NCBI GenBank assembly: GCA_947623455.1
Contig: OX392543.1
Location: forward strand, 22,008,757-22,072,756
DNA from: Mimachlamys varia
Lineage: Eukaryota > Mollusca > Bivalvia > Pectinida > Pectinidae
Direction: 5' to 3'
DNA: 64,000 nucleotides
Numbering within the stretch: the first letter of the stretch is position 1; every line of letters begins with the position of its first letter. Shown here one piece after another: positions 54,757 through 64,000 of the stretch. The notes under the pieces are model-generated. The model saw only the letters and a program-made list of their open reading frames with translations, had not been told where the DNA came from and searched no databases. A program made the translations under genes and the position numbers.

Positions 54757-54846
54757 TCTTTCAATCACCCCTAAAATTTCATAATGAACCTTTCCAGCCT
54801 TTGAATTGGAAGAGTTCAAATGCGTTTTCAGGGGTAAATGAGTTTT
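54757..54846. mobile_element. palindromic mini-MITE, copy 12
   Basis: TTTCAATCACCCCTAAAATT at the left, GTTTTCAGGGGTAAATGAGT at the right. Confidence 0.75.
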
Positions 54847-55366
54847 AGGATATGATCAAACAGGTCAGTGTTTAAATGTGTCAGTTATGATAGACACGTT
54901 GTAATTTTGACACAAATTTTGAATCAGGTCAAATAATGCATGTTTTTATAAGTCATACTATAGGATATATCAATAGCTTTTTTGGATTTTCTTTACTTTA
55001 GGGGTTTTGATTGCTATTTTGGGAAAGGGCCACTCGGAGTAAATATTGTGGAAATTAATATCATCAGCATATTTCACAAATTGGGATTTTAGAGAAAATA
55101 ATATCTGGTGCAAAAATATAAATAACAGAAAGATATGTGCTGTTTCTTCCAAAAATGTTTTAATTGATGTCCTTTAATTATATAATATTTTAATTAATGT
55201 TCAGTTTTCTTACAATTTTATGAATTTTAACTTACTTTAACCTTAAATGGGAAAATCAGACTGAAATTGGGAAAATAAAGGGTCAATTATAAATTGGGGA
55301 TGGGTCCTTATGCCGCACCCAATGAATGTCTGGCAAAAGCCGTGTACATGTACTTTTACATGAATA

Positions 55367-55858
55367 AACTGTTATGCACTCCTCTTTATATCATGTTGCA
55401 TTTGTCAGACAAAAACATGAAATTAACAGGAATGTGACATTAAGAGAAACATGTTTTCCCACTAAATCTAGTGCATTTCCAAACTCCATAACTATAAAAG
55501 TAAGCTTTTCAATGTACATATAAAGATGTTTCAATATATACAATGTACATATGAAGATACTTCAATATATAGACAATATTGTTTCAACTAGAAATCATTT
55601 TTGGGGTTATTTTTATTTTCTATGCAACATTTTGTACAAGTTGTATCTGAAATCAATGGAAATGACATCATTTTCTGGATATTTTATGTGATTGGTTAAA
55701 AAAAACATGATATTAAGAGGAAATCACTTCAATTACATGATATTAACCAAATAGAATTACATAGATTATATAGAGAGAAAAATGGTGCTTGGGGAAAACA
55801 TGATATAAAGAGGAATGTGATATTAACAGGAGTGATATTAAGTGGAGTCCACTGTATT
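55367..55858 (-). mobile_element. dispersed ~490-bp element, copy 2 (reverse of 43918-44360)
   Basis: TATGCACTCCTCTTTATATC at the left through CACTAAATCTAGTGCATTTC and CATTTTGTACAAGTTGTATC to GTGATATTAAGTGGAGTCCA at the right. Ends are inverted relative to each other. Confidence 0.75.
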
Positions 55859-55906
55859 ACAAGTCAGCACAGCTTCACAGTTCCAATGTGCAAGCCTTGT
55901 TTTTCT

Positions 55907-56017
55907 ACCTCATTCATCCCTGAAACATATCAACACCAATTCAATCCCCTGAAGACACATGTGGACTCCTCCAATTCAAACGCTGGATTAGTTCACTATG
56001 AAATTATAGGGGTGAAT
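55907..56017. mobile_element. palindromic mini-MITE, copy 13 (with internal extension)
   Basis: ACCTCATTCATCCCTGAAAC at the left, ATTATAGGGGTGAATC at the right. A ~20-base insertion (CATATCAACACCAATTCAAT) enlarges it. Confidence 0.7.
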
Positions 56018-56767
56018 CTGTGCATAAGATAAACATTTAAGAAAAAAATCTTTTAATTTTAACTTCTCCAACTGTATAAATTGTATAATAATATCGACAT
56101 CCCTCTTATATCGCCACCCACAAATCATTTTCAAATACAAGCATGCTTTATCCCCCGATCATATCTTTATCCCCCGATCATATTGCCATTGTTTAGGTTT
56201 TGGTCGGATAACCTTAAATGTTCGTTAGAATGTGTATAATAAAAATATTTTCTATTATTATAATAGAAAATCTAAGTTTAAAATATATATTACATTCAAA
56301 TTTCTAACTGACCTTAATATCATTATTTCTACTATTACAAATTCCATTAGCTTCCAAACAGAATTAGATAATTCTTTTTACGTTATAGCAAAAAAATAGA
56401 AAGACGATTTGACATAAGCAGAATCTGGGAAATGATTATTATTTTGTTAAGTTGACAATACTTTCCAAACTGCCACCAGGTGTTCAGAGAATAATCTACA
56501 GACACAAGTTATATACTCCAGAGGGTATCATGTTACGAGTAAAATTTCTACTCCAGGGTATATCATTTAATATTGATGTAAAATGTGCTGAAAGGAATTG
56601 ACTTTCTCTTCCTTACACTACTATATATATTTTAACAGGACATCATGCAAACTGAAAATTGAGCCCTGCTTTTCATGCTTTCAAGATTTAGAGAAATAAA
56701 AGTTCTAATTTTCTGTTTCTTATAAACATAACTATTTCTCTCATATCTCGCCATGTTGGATAGGGTT

Positions 56768-56815
56768 TGCCCATGTAAGAAAGCTATGTAAGAAAAATCT
56801 ATCTTACATAGCATT
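56768..56815. repeat. short inverted repeat, GCTATGTAAG arms
   Basis: GCTATGTAAGAAAAATCTAT CTTACATAGC: 10-base arms. Beyond it lie two CRE-like sites, TGTGACGTCA (56824) and ATGACGTGATGTCA (56847). Confidence 0.6.
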
Positions 56816-57122
56816 TCACGCGATGTGACGTCACAATGGCTCAACAATGACGTGATGTCACAAATACAGTAAACTCTGATGCCGGAAAGAGAAAACGACG
56901 GCGTGATAAAATTAAAACCTCTCACAAAATTTTAACCATAAACACCAGGAAGAGGAGATTAATTTTTCTGCGCAAACTTTGTTTGCAAATATAGGGAATG
57001 CTTAAACTCGCTGTCTAATTCGTTTTCGTCAAAAAAGCTCAAGGAAAAAGTTGAAATTTCAAAATGGTAGCCTGTTTAAACATATTTTCATGTTTTTTTC
57101 AGCTTATTCGGGAAGTTGATAT

Positions 57123-57299
57123 GAGAGAAAAAGACTCTTTCATTATGTGTGTATGTATGATAGGGATATATTCCACCCTCGGGATCACAAAATGTGGCAA
57201 AACCCTCGGCAAGCCTCGGGTTTCACCACATTTTGTGACCCCTCGGATGGAATATCCCTATCCTACATACACGCATATGAAAGAGTCTTATATTCTTTC
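57123..57299. repeat. ~177-bp fold-back element with ~80-bp arms
   Basis: Left arm AAAAAGACTCTTTCATTATG ... GATAGGGATATATTCCACCC and right arm GGATGGAATATCCCTATCCT ... ATATGAAAGAGTCTTATATT are inverse. The centre repeats CACAAAATGTGG/CCACATTTTGTG and CCCTCGG/CCTCGGG. Confidence 0.88.
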
Positions 57300-57344
57300 A
57301 AATTTAAAAAAAATATATATATGTAACAGGAGAGGAAAAATGCA

Positions 57345-57422
57345 CAGTCAGACCTATGTTCAAACTTGGACCGTCCGAACTCTAGACGGATGCTCAACCA
57401 ATTGAGCTATCTGGTCGCCGAC
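57345..57422 (-). mobile_element. tRNA-like SINE head, family 4
   Basis: Reverse strand GGCGACCAGATAGCTCAATT GGTTGAGCATCCGTCTAGAG then a degraded B box (CCAAGTTTGAACAT). The D-arm-like A box TAGCTCAATTGG is clear but the T-arm is broken, so this is not a functional tRNA gene. Confidence 0.6.
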
Positions 57423-57819
57423 GATCGACACAGTCTAGATCTGCTACATTTATATATTTATCACACTTTATTTTATAAAGTACAATTCAAACAAAATAGA
57501 CCTTTTTATTATCTTTTCATGCCGATTAACCAATACAATACTGTATTTCATTTTTAATTTTTTTTATTGAAATACAAAACAAAGGATTGGACAGCAGGCA
57601 AGCCTATATAAGTCATGGCTTTAACCAATATGGTATATTCATTAAAAGATTTGGTTTGGTTTATTTTAACCTTTTAACAGCCATGATCATTTAAGGATAT
57701 GCCAGGTTTTGGAGGCGGCCCGGATGAAAGCCGGAGTACCCTGAGAAAAACCACTGACTTAATTACAGTCAGTACCTGGCAACTGCTCCACTTAGGTTTA
57801 AAACTCATGATCACAACCT

Positions 57820-58305
57820 AGAGGTGGAGGGCTAGTGGTAGAATGTTGGGACAACTTCACTACTCGCCACTGTGGCCCAGAGGTGGAGGGCTAGTGGTAG
57901 AATGTCAGGACAACTTCACCACTCGGCCACTGCGGCCCAGAGGTGGAGGGCTAGTGGTAGAATGTCGGGACAACTTAACCACTTGGCCATTGCGGCCCAG
58001 AGGTGGAGGGCTAGTGGTAGAATGACGGGACAACTTAACCACTTGGCCACATCGGCCCAGGGGTGGGGGGCTAGTGGTAGAATGTCGGGACAACTTAACT
58101 ACTCAGCCACCGCGGCCCAGAGGTGGAGGGCTAGTGGTAGAATGTCGGGACAACTTAACCACTTCGCCACCGCGGCCCAGAGGTGGAGGGCTAGTGGTAG
58201 AATGTCGGGACAACTTAACTACTCAGCCACTGCGGCCCAGAGGTGGAGGGCTAGTGGTAGAATGTCGGGACAACTTAACCACTCGGCTACAGCGGCCCCT
58301 TCAAA
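57820..58305. repeat. 60-bp tRNA/SINE-derived tandem array
   Basis: Eight copies of CAGAGGTGGAGGGCTAGTGG TAGAATGTCGGGACAACTTA ACCACTTGGCCACTGCGGCC (60 bp). All three plus-strand frames are open (e.g. AAQRWRASGRMSGQLN repeats), which is a consequence of the period. The inverse relative is the 54-bp array at 18838-19735. Confidence 0.92.
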
Positions 58306-58734
58306 AAGACCAAATGTCTAAATAACATATATGTTTTGTGTAGTATTTCTCTGTCTCTACGCAGTGGAGGTATAAAATCAATACCATTTAGATTTATGAT
58401 GTTGTAGTATTAAAGTGAAGTACAAAATACACCTCAGTTACAATACAAATACAATTAATGCATAGTGTCACGTACAAAATCTCACCATAGATTGATAACT
58501 ATAAATCTACAATGGTATGGCAGTATTATATTTATATACAACATATATATCTTATTCTTTGAATTCCCATTTTCGTTTAAATGTGCATGTGCAGCAATCC
58601 GTTATCATTTTGTTTTGTTATTTTCAAACTTTTGAAACATTTAGATTCTTGGATTTGACAAGCTAGTTTTTAAATCTGGGAAATTCTGGGCTCCTGCAGA
58701 ATATCGGAAATATATATATACATATAAATCACAT

Positions 58735-58890
58735 TCTAAAACATGTAAGGTTATTTTTCCTGTGTCAAAAAATTTCTGATTAGAAAACCCTGTATCGAAG
58801 ACTTTCTGATAAGAAAAACACTGTATCAAATTTCTGTTTAGAAAAACCCAGTATCAAAATGTTTCTGATTTAAAAACCCTTAACAGATTA
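58735..58890. repeat. ~33-bp degenerate tandem repeat (TTTCTGATTAGAAAAACCCTGTATCAAA)
   Basis: Four to five imperfect copies of TTTCTGATTAGAAAA with CCCTGTATCAAA. A second short duplication (CCAAGACAAACCTGGAGAAC) follows at 58940-59020. Confidence 0.7.
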
Positions 58891-59341
58891 GAAAAAGTAT
58901 AACATATTTTACAGAAAGTGTTGGAATAATCTTAGACTCCCAAGACAAACCTAGAGAACACCACAGGGCCTTGGAGTGACCAAGACAAACCTGGAGAACG
59001 CCAATGGGCCCTGGAGTGACCAAACTTTATAGCTACTAAGATGACCCCTGAAATTGGCCCCTCCTCTATTCACTTATTCAATTATACAGTCATTTATATC
59101 AAAAATATATATATAATTATTTTAAATTAAGGGCAAAGAAGTAATTCCAACAGTGTAGACAAACTGGTGCTGTCAAATTTTTGGAGCAATCTGCTCCTTT
59201 GTCAAGACATCAATAAACATAAAATAATTACATTTGGAAAACTATCGTTTTACATTACTTCTTTGACCCATACTAATTTTTAATTGGTATAGTTATCACT
59301 TTCGTGGTTTTCAGTAAGAAGAATGCATGTGTTGGATGAGA

Positions 59342-59433
59342 ATATTTTCACCCCTGAAGACACATTTGAACTCTCCCAATTCAAAGTTTTGAACAGCTCA
59401 TTATGAAATTTCAGGGGTAAATGATGAGTTAAA
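59342..59433. mobile_element. palindromic mini-MITE, copy 14
   Basis: ATTTTCACCCCTGAAGACAC at the left, TTTCAGGGGTAAATGATGAG at the right. Confidence 0.78.
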
Positions 59434-59980
59434 CAACAAATTCTGATTTCTTTCCTTTTGAATTTACTTGAAAATGAAAAAAATTCTTCAATTTAAAGAA
59501 ATTTTAAAACAGAGGTTCATTTTACATGCTTCCTCACTGAAACGTTTATTCACCCTAAATGAAACTGATCTCCAGTTTATAATTTCACCATTTTTAAAAA
59601 CAATTTCACGCATAAGGAAGAAATCTTGAACGTAATTGTTTTTTATTTGGAATTCTCCTTAGTGACTTTTTAGGACACTGTTAACCTGACCATTGTGGGA
59701 AAGTTCTCAACAGTGTGTAAAAACCGTACAACAAAAACAAATAGGAAACCTAGGTTCCAGAGCTACCATAAATGTCTTTAAAATTTGACTGAAATAATTC
59801 ATGCTTTCCTTTGAGACTTTATATGACAACATGGTTTGTTTACTCTTCTGCTTGTTCGAAATGACTGAATACCAAAAACAGCTTTAGAAAATAAAAATAT
59901 GGACTTGGCTGCCAAAAGAGGTTGGTCAGCTTCAAAGGCTGGTTGAAAAGCATTAACCCATAACACACAAATAACTTCAC

Positions 59981-60091
59981 TATAAGGCAGCCAGGGTTCA
60001 ATTCCCCAATTGGACATGAAAAGGTATGGGGTCACTTGCTCGACTGTGGGTTTTCGCTGGGTACTGCAAATTTTCTCCAACATTAAAACAG
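59981..60091 (+). mobile_element. SINE family 1 fragment
   Basis: AAGGCAGCCAGGGTTCAATT CCCCAATTGGACATGAAAAG and GGGTCACTTGCTCGACTGTG; head and tail missing. Confidence 0.7.
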
Positions 60092-60099
60092 CACTGACA

Positions 60100-60920
60100 C
60101 AGTAATGAATATTATAATGCTAAAAAAAATTGCTCAATATTAAAAATAATGACTATTTAAAAATTCCAGAAAATTATAAAAGAATGATTCATTTTTACAA
60201 TAAAACCTCATTTTGAATTTAAACTTGAAAAGGAGAAAAAATTCCCATTTGAAAATTTGCCTGATCAAATTTTTATTCAATCATGATCTGCAGCAATATA
60301 CAAATCTAAAGTGGTAAATTTCATATTTAACCACTTAAATTAAAGTGAATTTTGAAAGCAATAGTTTAGTATTTATTAAATAAAACAAAGATTTTTGATC
60401 ATCAGATCTGACCATCGTAATTTTTAGTTTCTTGCCGTACCAATGCTTCAGCCCATTACTGATTACAAATCCAAGCTAAATATTTGATGGTCCTAGCACA
60501 CTTCCTTGCGGAAGGAAATATCTGATGGTACTAACACACTTGAGAGAAGGACAATGAGGTAACAGTCTGTACAACGGAGTCGAAACACGTGCTCTTCTAC
60601 AAATGGGAAAAGTCCTTCCACGATAATACTTGCACCATGAACGAGACTTTTGATCATGACTACATTAGTACAATATAAATCAGTAAAACACAGAAGAATT
60701 GACAATCTAACGTGATTACACAAAATACTATAAACCATTTTTTTGCCGTGTGCAATCATTTTTTTATTTCAAGGTTGATTAAAATTCGTGAAAAGTAATC
60801 GCCGCGAGAAACCAGTTCACTCAAATCCCCCCCCCCTCCCCGTCTCCTCCATTCATCAAACAGTTTGTTTGGTTCCAACCAAGCTAGTTCATACATATTC
60901 AACTAAATATAAATAAAAAC
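60100..60920. other. intergenic AT-rich sequence, no gene seen
   Basis: A degraded AATTCGTGAAAAGTAATCGCC segment at 60780-60812 resembles the interior of the 22114-22353 MITE. A short C-run lies at 60829. Confidence 0.4.
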
Positions 60921-60925
60921 TTTAA

Positions 60926-61156
60926 AAACTTTATTCATTTTACAACAATTATAAAATAAGTTATCCAACTTATATTAATCACTCTTGTTGGTCCGGATTG
61001 TTAGCGTGTGAGGGGTCTTATTGTGGGAGGAAACTGGAGTACCCAGAGTAAACCCCATGGTCAGGCAGGTGACCCCATACCTTTTCACGTCCGGTCGGGG
61101 AATCAAACTCTGGCCGCCTTGGTGAAAGGTAAGTGCGCTATCCACTGCACCACCAT
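60926..61156 (-). mobile_element. SINE family 1, copy 5
   Basis: Reverse copy with GGTGGTGCAGTGGATAGCGC, CAAGGCGGCCAGAGTTTGAT and CTCCAGTTTCCTCCCACAAT. Confidence 0.85.
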
Positions 61157-61535
61157 ACAGTAACAAATTATAAAAAGATTTGAATATAGATAGATGTAAT
61201 ATGAGACGCAAGCTTATGTTTGGAAAAATATTTGCCCTGTATTAAATTTGTCCTTCCATTTGTTGGGCGAAAAGGGTGAAAATTAAAAGAGGGCAAATTT
61301 TTCCAGTTTTACAGTACTTTGATCTCAATGCTATTAGCTGATTAAATCGATTATATGGATACCAGAATTTGTAATTGAGAGTCAATCAGAAAGGGCAAAT
61401 CAACTGATTTTCAATTATAACCGATTATCATAGCAGTCCATCATTATATGAACATGTATATAACAATGCATATAATTCATTTTTTTATGTAAATTCCAAA
61501 CAATTGTTTTGCTCAGTACAAGTCATATCTTAAAT

Positions 61536-61625
61536 TAACTCATTCCACCTGAAATTTCATAATGAACTTTTCCAATTATTAAATTGGAAGAGTTTAAAAT
61601 GTGTCTGCATGCAGGAGTACATGAC
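61536..61625. mobile_element. palindromic mini-MITE, copy 15
   Basis: TTAACTCATTCCACCTGAAA at the left; right side GTGTCTGCATGCAGGAGTACATGA decayed. Confidence 0.68.
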
Positions 61626-61629
61626 CTAC

Positions 61630-62850
61630 CGGTACAGGCAAGTACTTGGCTTTACAAAAGTTTCACAAAATCTTGGAAATGCACCAGACAATGTTTTATA
61701 ATGAACCAGACATGCTGAAGGAAATGAGGATTTTCGTTTCAAGTCATAAAGCACGGTACCTATAAATGATATGTATCTCTTACATTACAGAAATCACCCG
61801 AACACCTCTATTGATACGTGTGACAGGCTAAACAGGAACATTGCACAAAACGATCATAAGCACCATGAAAGAGGGTTGTCTCATGCAAACATGACCGTTC
61901 TTTGTTCCGTGTTTGTCCACATGATACCGTTCAAACAGTGTATTCTAATGTCAACAAATGTTTCTACTGGGTACCCACTACTTGATCAGGCGAGTACCTG
62001 CCTGGTCAAAGTATTCGCTCTCTCGAAACGTCTTAAACTCTTGTTAATAAATAAATTTTCAGAAGGGCTCCTTTAAAACGCTTTTTACCTTAAACCATAA
62101 ATGAAAGTGCTACCATTTTGAAATGAGCTTTTTACCAGAAGGGTACAAAACGCGTAAATATATCTGAATTTCCTCCCTGCAATCAATTGCTTCTTTGGAA
62201 CTTGAGTAAGTCTAGATCTACCCTAAATGTTTATTCCTTTCATGAATTTTAGGTTTTAGGCAAAAAGATGTAATAAAAATTTCATGGGTTTTTTTTTTCC
62301 TTGAAAAATATATGTATGACCAGGGTATACCTACATTTGTATACCTACGATATGCAGCTGGTATATATGTATATATAGCGGAAACTAGTGGTATGCACCA
62401 TTTTTCTATAACTATCAGACTTATATAAGCTTCTGTGTTATGATTCAATATGCATCGTATATATTGCGTATAAATGTATTATGACATTCACTGTGACCCA
62501 TATATAGTAAATTGTATACTGCAATGTTTTAAAATATATATATGTATATATAAGTAACTAAGCAATAAGTGATATTTACAGTATCGTCACAGCCCCTGCA
62601 ACGTACATGTACACCAGCTCTCTAATTCAGTATCTTCATTTGATTATTTACAATACATGCTGCATAAAGCTATAGTGTTAATTGACTTTTGTTTGGCTAT
62701 ATAACTTGTTCATATTTACTGCCTGGCCGTTTTATAAACATAAATCATAGCAAAATAAAATAAAGACTTATTAATTCTGTTTTTCCAGCGTGATGAAATG
62801 GCAGACCATACACCTGATCACACGCACACATTTAGCCTCAATCTGTCCAA
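61630..62850. other. intergenic sequence, no gene seen
   Basis: A 101-codon open frame at 61771-62076 has no recognised domain. TATA-rich microsatellite-like tracts (ATATATGTATATATA) lie at 62350-62380 and 62535-62552. Confidence 0.4.
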
Positions 62851-62852
62851 CA

Positions 62853-63081
62853 ATTATTTTACAATGTTTACAAAAAAGTTATTCAATTTATATCAAACAC
62901 TCTTGTTGACCCCGATGTAAGTGCACAGGGGTGTTTGTGTGGGAGGAAACCAGAGTACCCCGAGAAAACCTGTGGTCGCAAAGGTGATCCCATACCATTT
63001 CACATTGGATTGTGGAATTGAACCCGGGGCACATTGGTGAAAATGCATGTGTGCTAACCCGACTGCACCACCCAACCACCC
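62853..63081 (-). mobile_element. SINE family 1, copy 6
   Basis: Reverse copy with GGTGGTTGGGTGGTGCAGTC, CCGGGTTCAATTCCACAATC and CTCTGGTTTCCTCCCACACA. Confidence 0.83.
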
Positions 63082-63089
63082 TTATATAT

Positions 63090-63860
63090 CATACACCTGG
63101 GTAAGCTATATGATAAGAATAAATTATATGTGTCGGACACACAAGGCTAGTACCTGTTATTAGACCATAAGCCTATTAATTAACTGTGAATTTGTGAAGT
63201 TGTGTATAGCTTTAACTTTCTTACAGACAATTTTTTGTACCAGTAATTTGAAAGTGCATGTTTTTCCTGCAATAAAGTATTTAGAAGTTAATAAAACCGG
63301 CAAAACTTATGGCTTCTTGAAAACAGGAGTAATACAGGAAATCGCAGAGCAATTAAAATCCTGTAAAAACACCTGAAATGATAAATTGAGTTATTATTAA
63401 CCTCCAATTATGAATTGATGAAGCTTGTATTACTAACAGGTGTCCGATAAAACTTACAAACATGCACTTTTTTTCGTACAAATTCATCACATCAACGTTA
63501 ATATATTAACTTCCACTTCACAGGTGCTCGGGTATCAAATTCCACTTTTTCATTAAAGCCTACTCCCACCTGGAAAACCAAATTTTATTAATTATCTTGG
63601 CAAGTATAAAACCAAAATATATACCCTATACAGAACCACCTTGTAGTTAAAACTGCTTTACTCCAAATTGCATAACCTATATCTGGTTTCTAATGAAACG
63701 TTTACATAGTTTATCTAGCTTTTTGTCGTGACAATCAAATTAAAAACAACAAGTTGTGCACCTGTTTAACACCTGTTCTGTAAACAATAAAAACAATTAA
63801 AGTACCAGGTTATTAGGGTTCTATTGTGATAGACTAGCTATAGTGCTAAATCCAAACCCT
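63090..63860. other. intergenic AT-rich sequence, no gene seen
   Basis: No splice-bounded conserved frame or repeat unit was recognised. Confidence 0.4.
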
Positions 63861-63867
63861 GCCATCG

Positions 63868-64000
63868 CGACCCAGAGGTAGAGGGCTAGTGGTAGCAGAG
63901 TGTCAGACACTTTATAACCTTTTCGCCATCATGGCCATCACAACCCAGAGATGGAGGGCAAATGGTAGCAGAATTTCAGACACTTTTATAACCACATGGC
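63868..64000. repeat. edge of a tRNA/SINE-derived tandem array
   Basis: Two units of GACCCAGAGGTAGAGGGCTA GTGGTAGCAGAGTGTCAGAC ACTTTATAACC. The same unit family as 18838-19735 and 57820-58305; it continues past the right edge. Confidence 0.8.

Noticed and set aside
57843..58325. 149-codon frame of AAQRWRASGRMSGQLN repeats
   Set aside because: Product of the 60-bp tRNA-like tandem array; all three frames are open.

Overview
The window looks like AT-rich nuclear DNA from an invertebrate animal. The repeat complement (tRNA-derived SINEs, short palindromic MITEs, many minisatellites), the intron-exon structure and an ALK1/ALK2-type receptor kinase point to a lophotrochozoan, most likely a bivalve mollusc. 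The species is inferred, not shown. No bacterial operon, CRISPR array or intact structural RNA gene was seen.

Two protein-coding genes can be assembled, both on the minus strand. (1) A WD40-repeat gene runs from about 11.3 kb down past the left edge. Eleven coding exons with matching splice phases (1082-11225) give the N-terminal 317 residues; the 3' end lies outside the window. A possible 5' exon lies at 12731-12763 and a candidate promoter patch (YY1-like box, CRE, E-box) near 13.96-14.02 kb. (2) A type I TGF-beta/BMP-family receptor serine/threonine kinase of the ALK1/ALK2 (ACVRL1/ACVR1; saxophone) subgroup occupies 38053-28145. Seven exons give 531 residues: ten-cysteine ectodomain, transmembrane helix, GS box, complete kinase and stop codon. 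Only the signal-peptide/start exon was not found.

The rest is introns and intergenic DNA rich in repeats. By region: 0-14 kb is the WD gene, with several minisatellites, one split by a 1.3 kb inserted element. 14-19.7 kb holds MITEs, SINEs, a LINE-like tail and a 54-bp tRNA-like tandem array. 19.7-28.1 kb is mostly unique AT-rich sequence with MITEs and tandem duplications. 28.1-38.1 kb is the receptor gene, including a 41-bp array and a 2.5 kb 27-bp array. 38.1-64 kb has no recognisable gene but carries a 19-bp array with higher-order structure, fold-back elements, SINEs, TTAA-flanked MITEs and a LINE C-terminal fragment.

The most striking observation is that several tandem arrays are anchored on splice sites. 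The 27-bp array in the receptor gene contains the 3' end of an ectodomain exon plus its 5' splice site, in a codon-compatible period. The 24-bp array in the WD gene starts exactly at another 5' splice site. A second striking point is a leucine in the receptor's GS box at the position of human ACVR1 Arg202, where a change to Ile is linked to fibrodysplasia ossificans progressiva. The 15 copies of an ~85-bp palindromic MITE are also notable.
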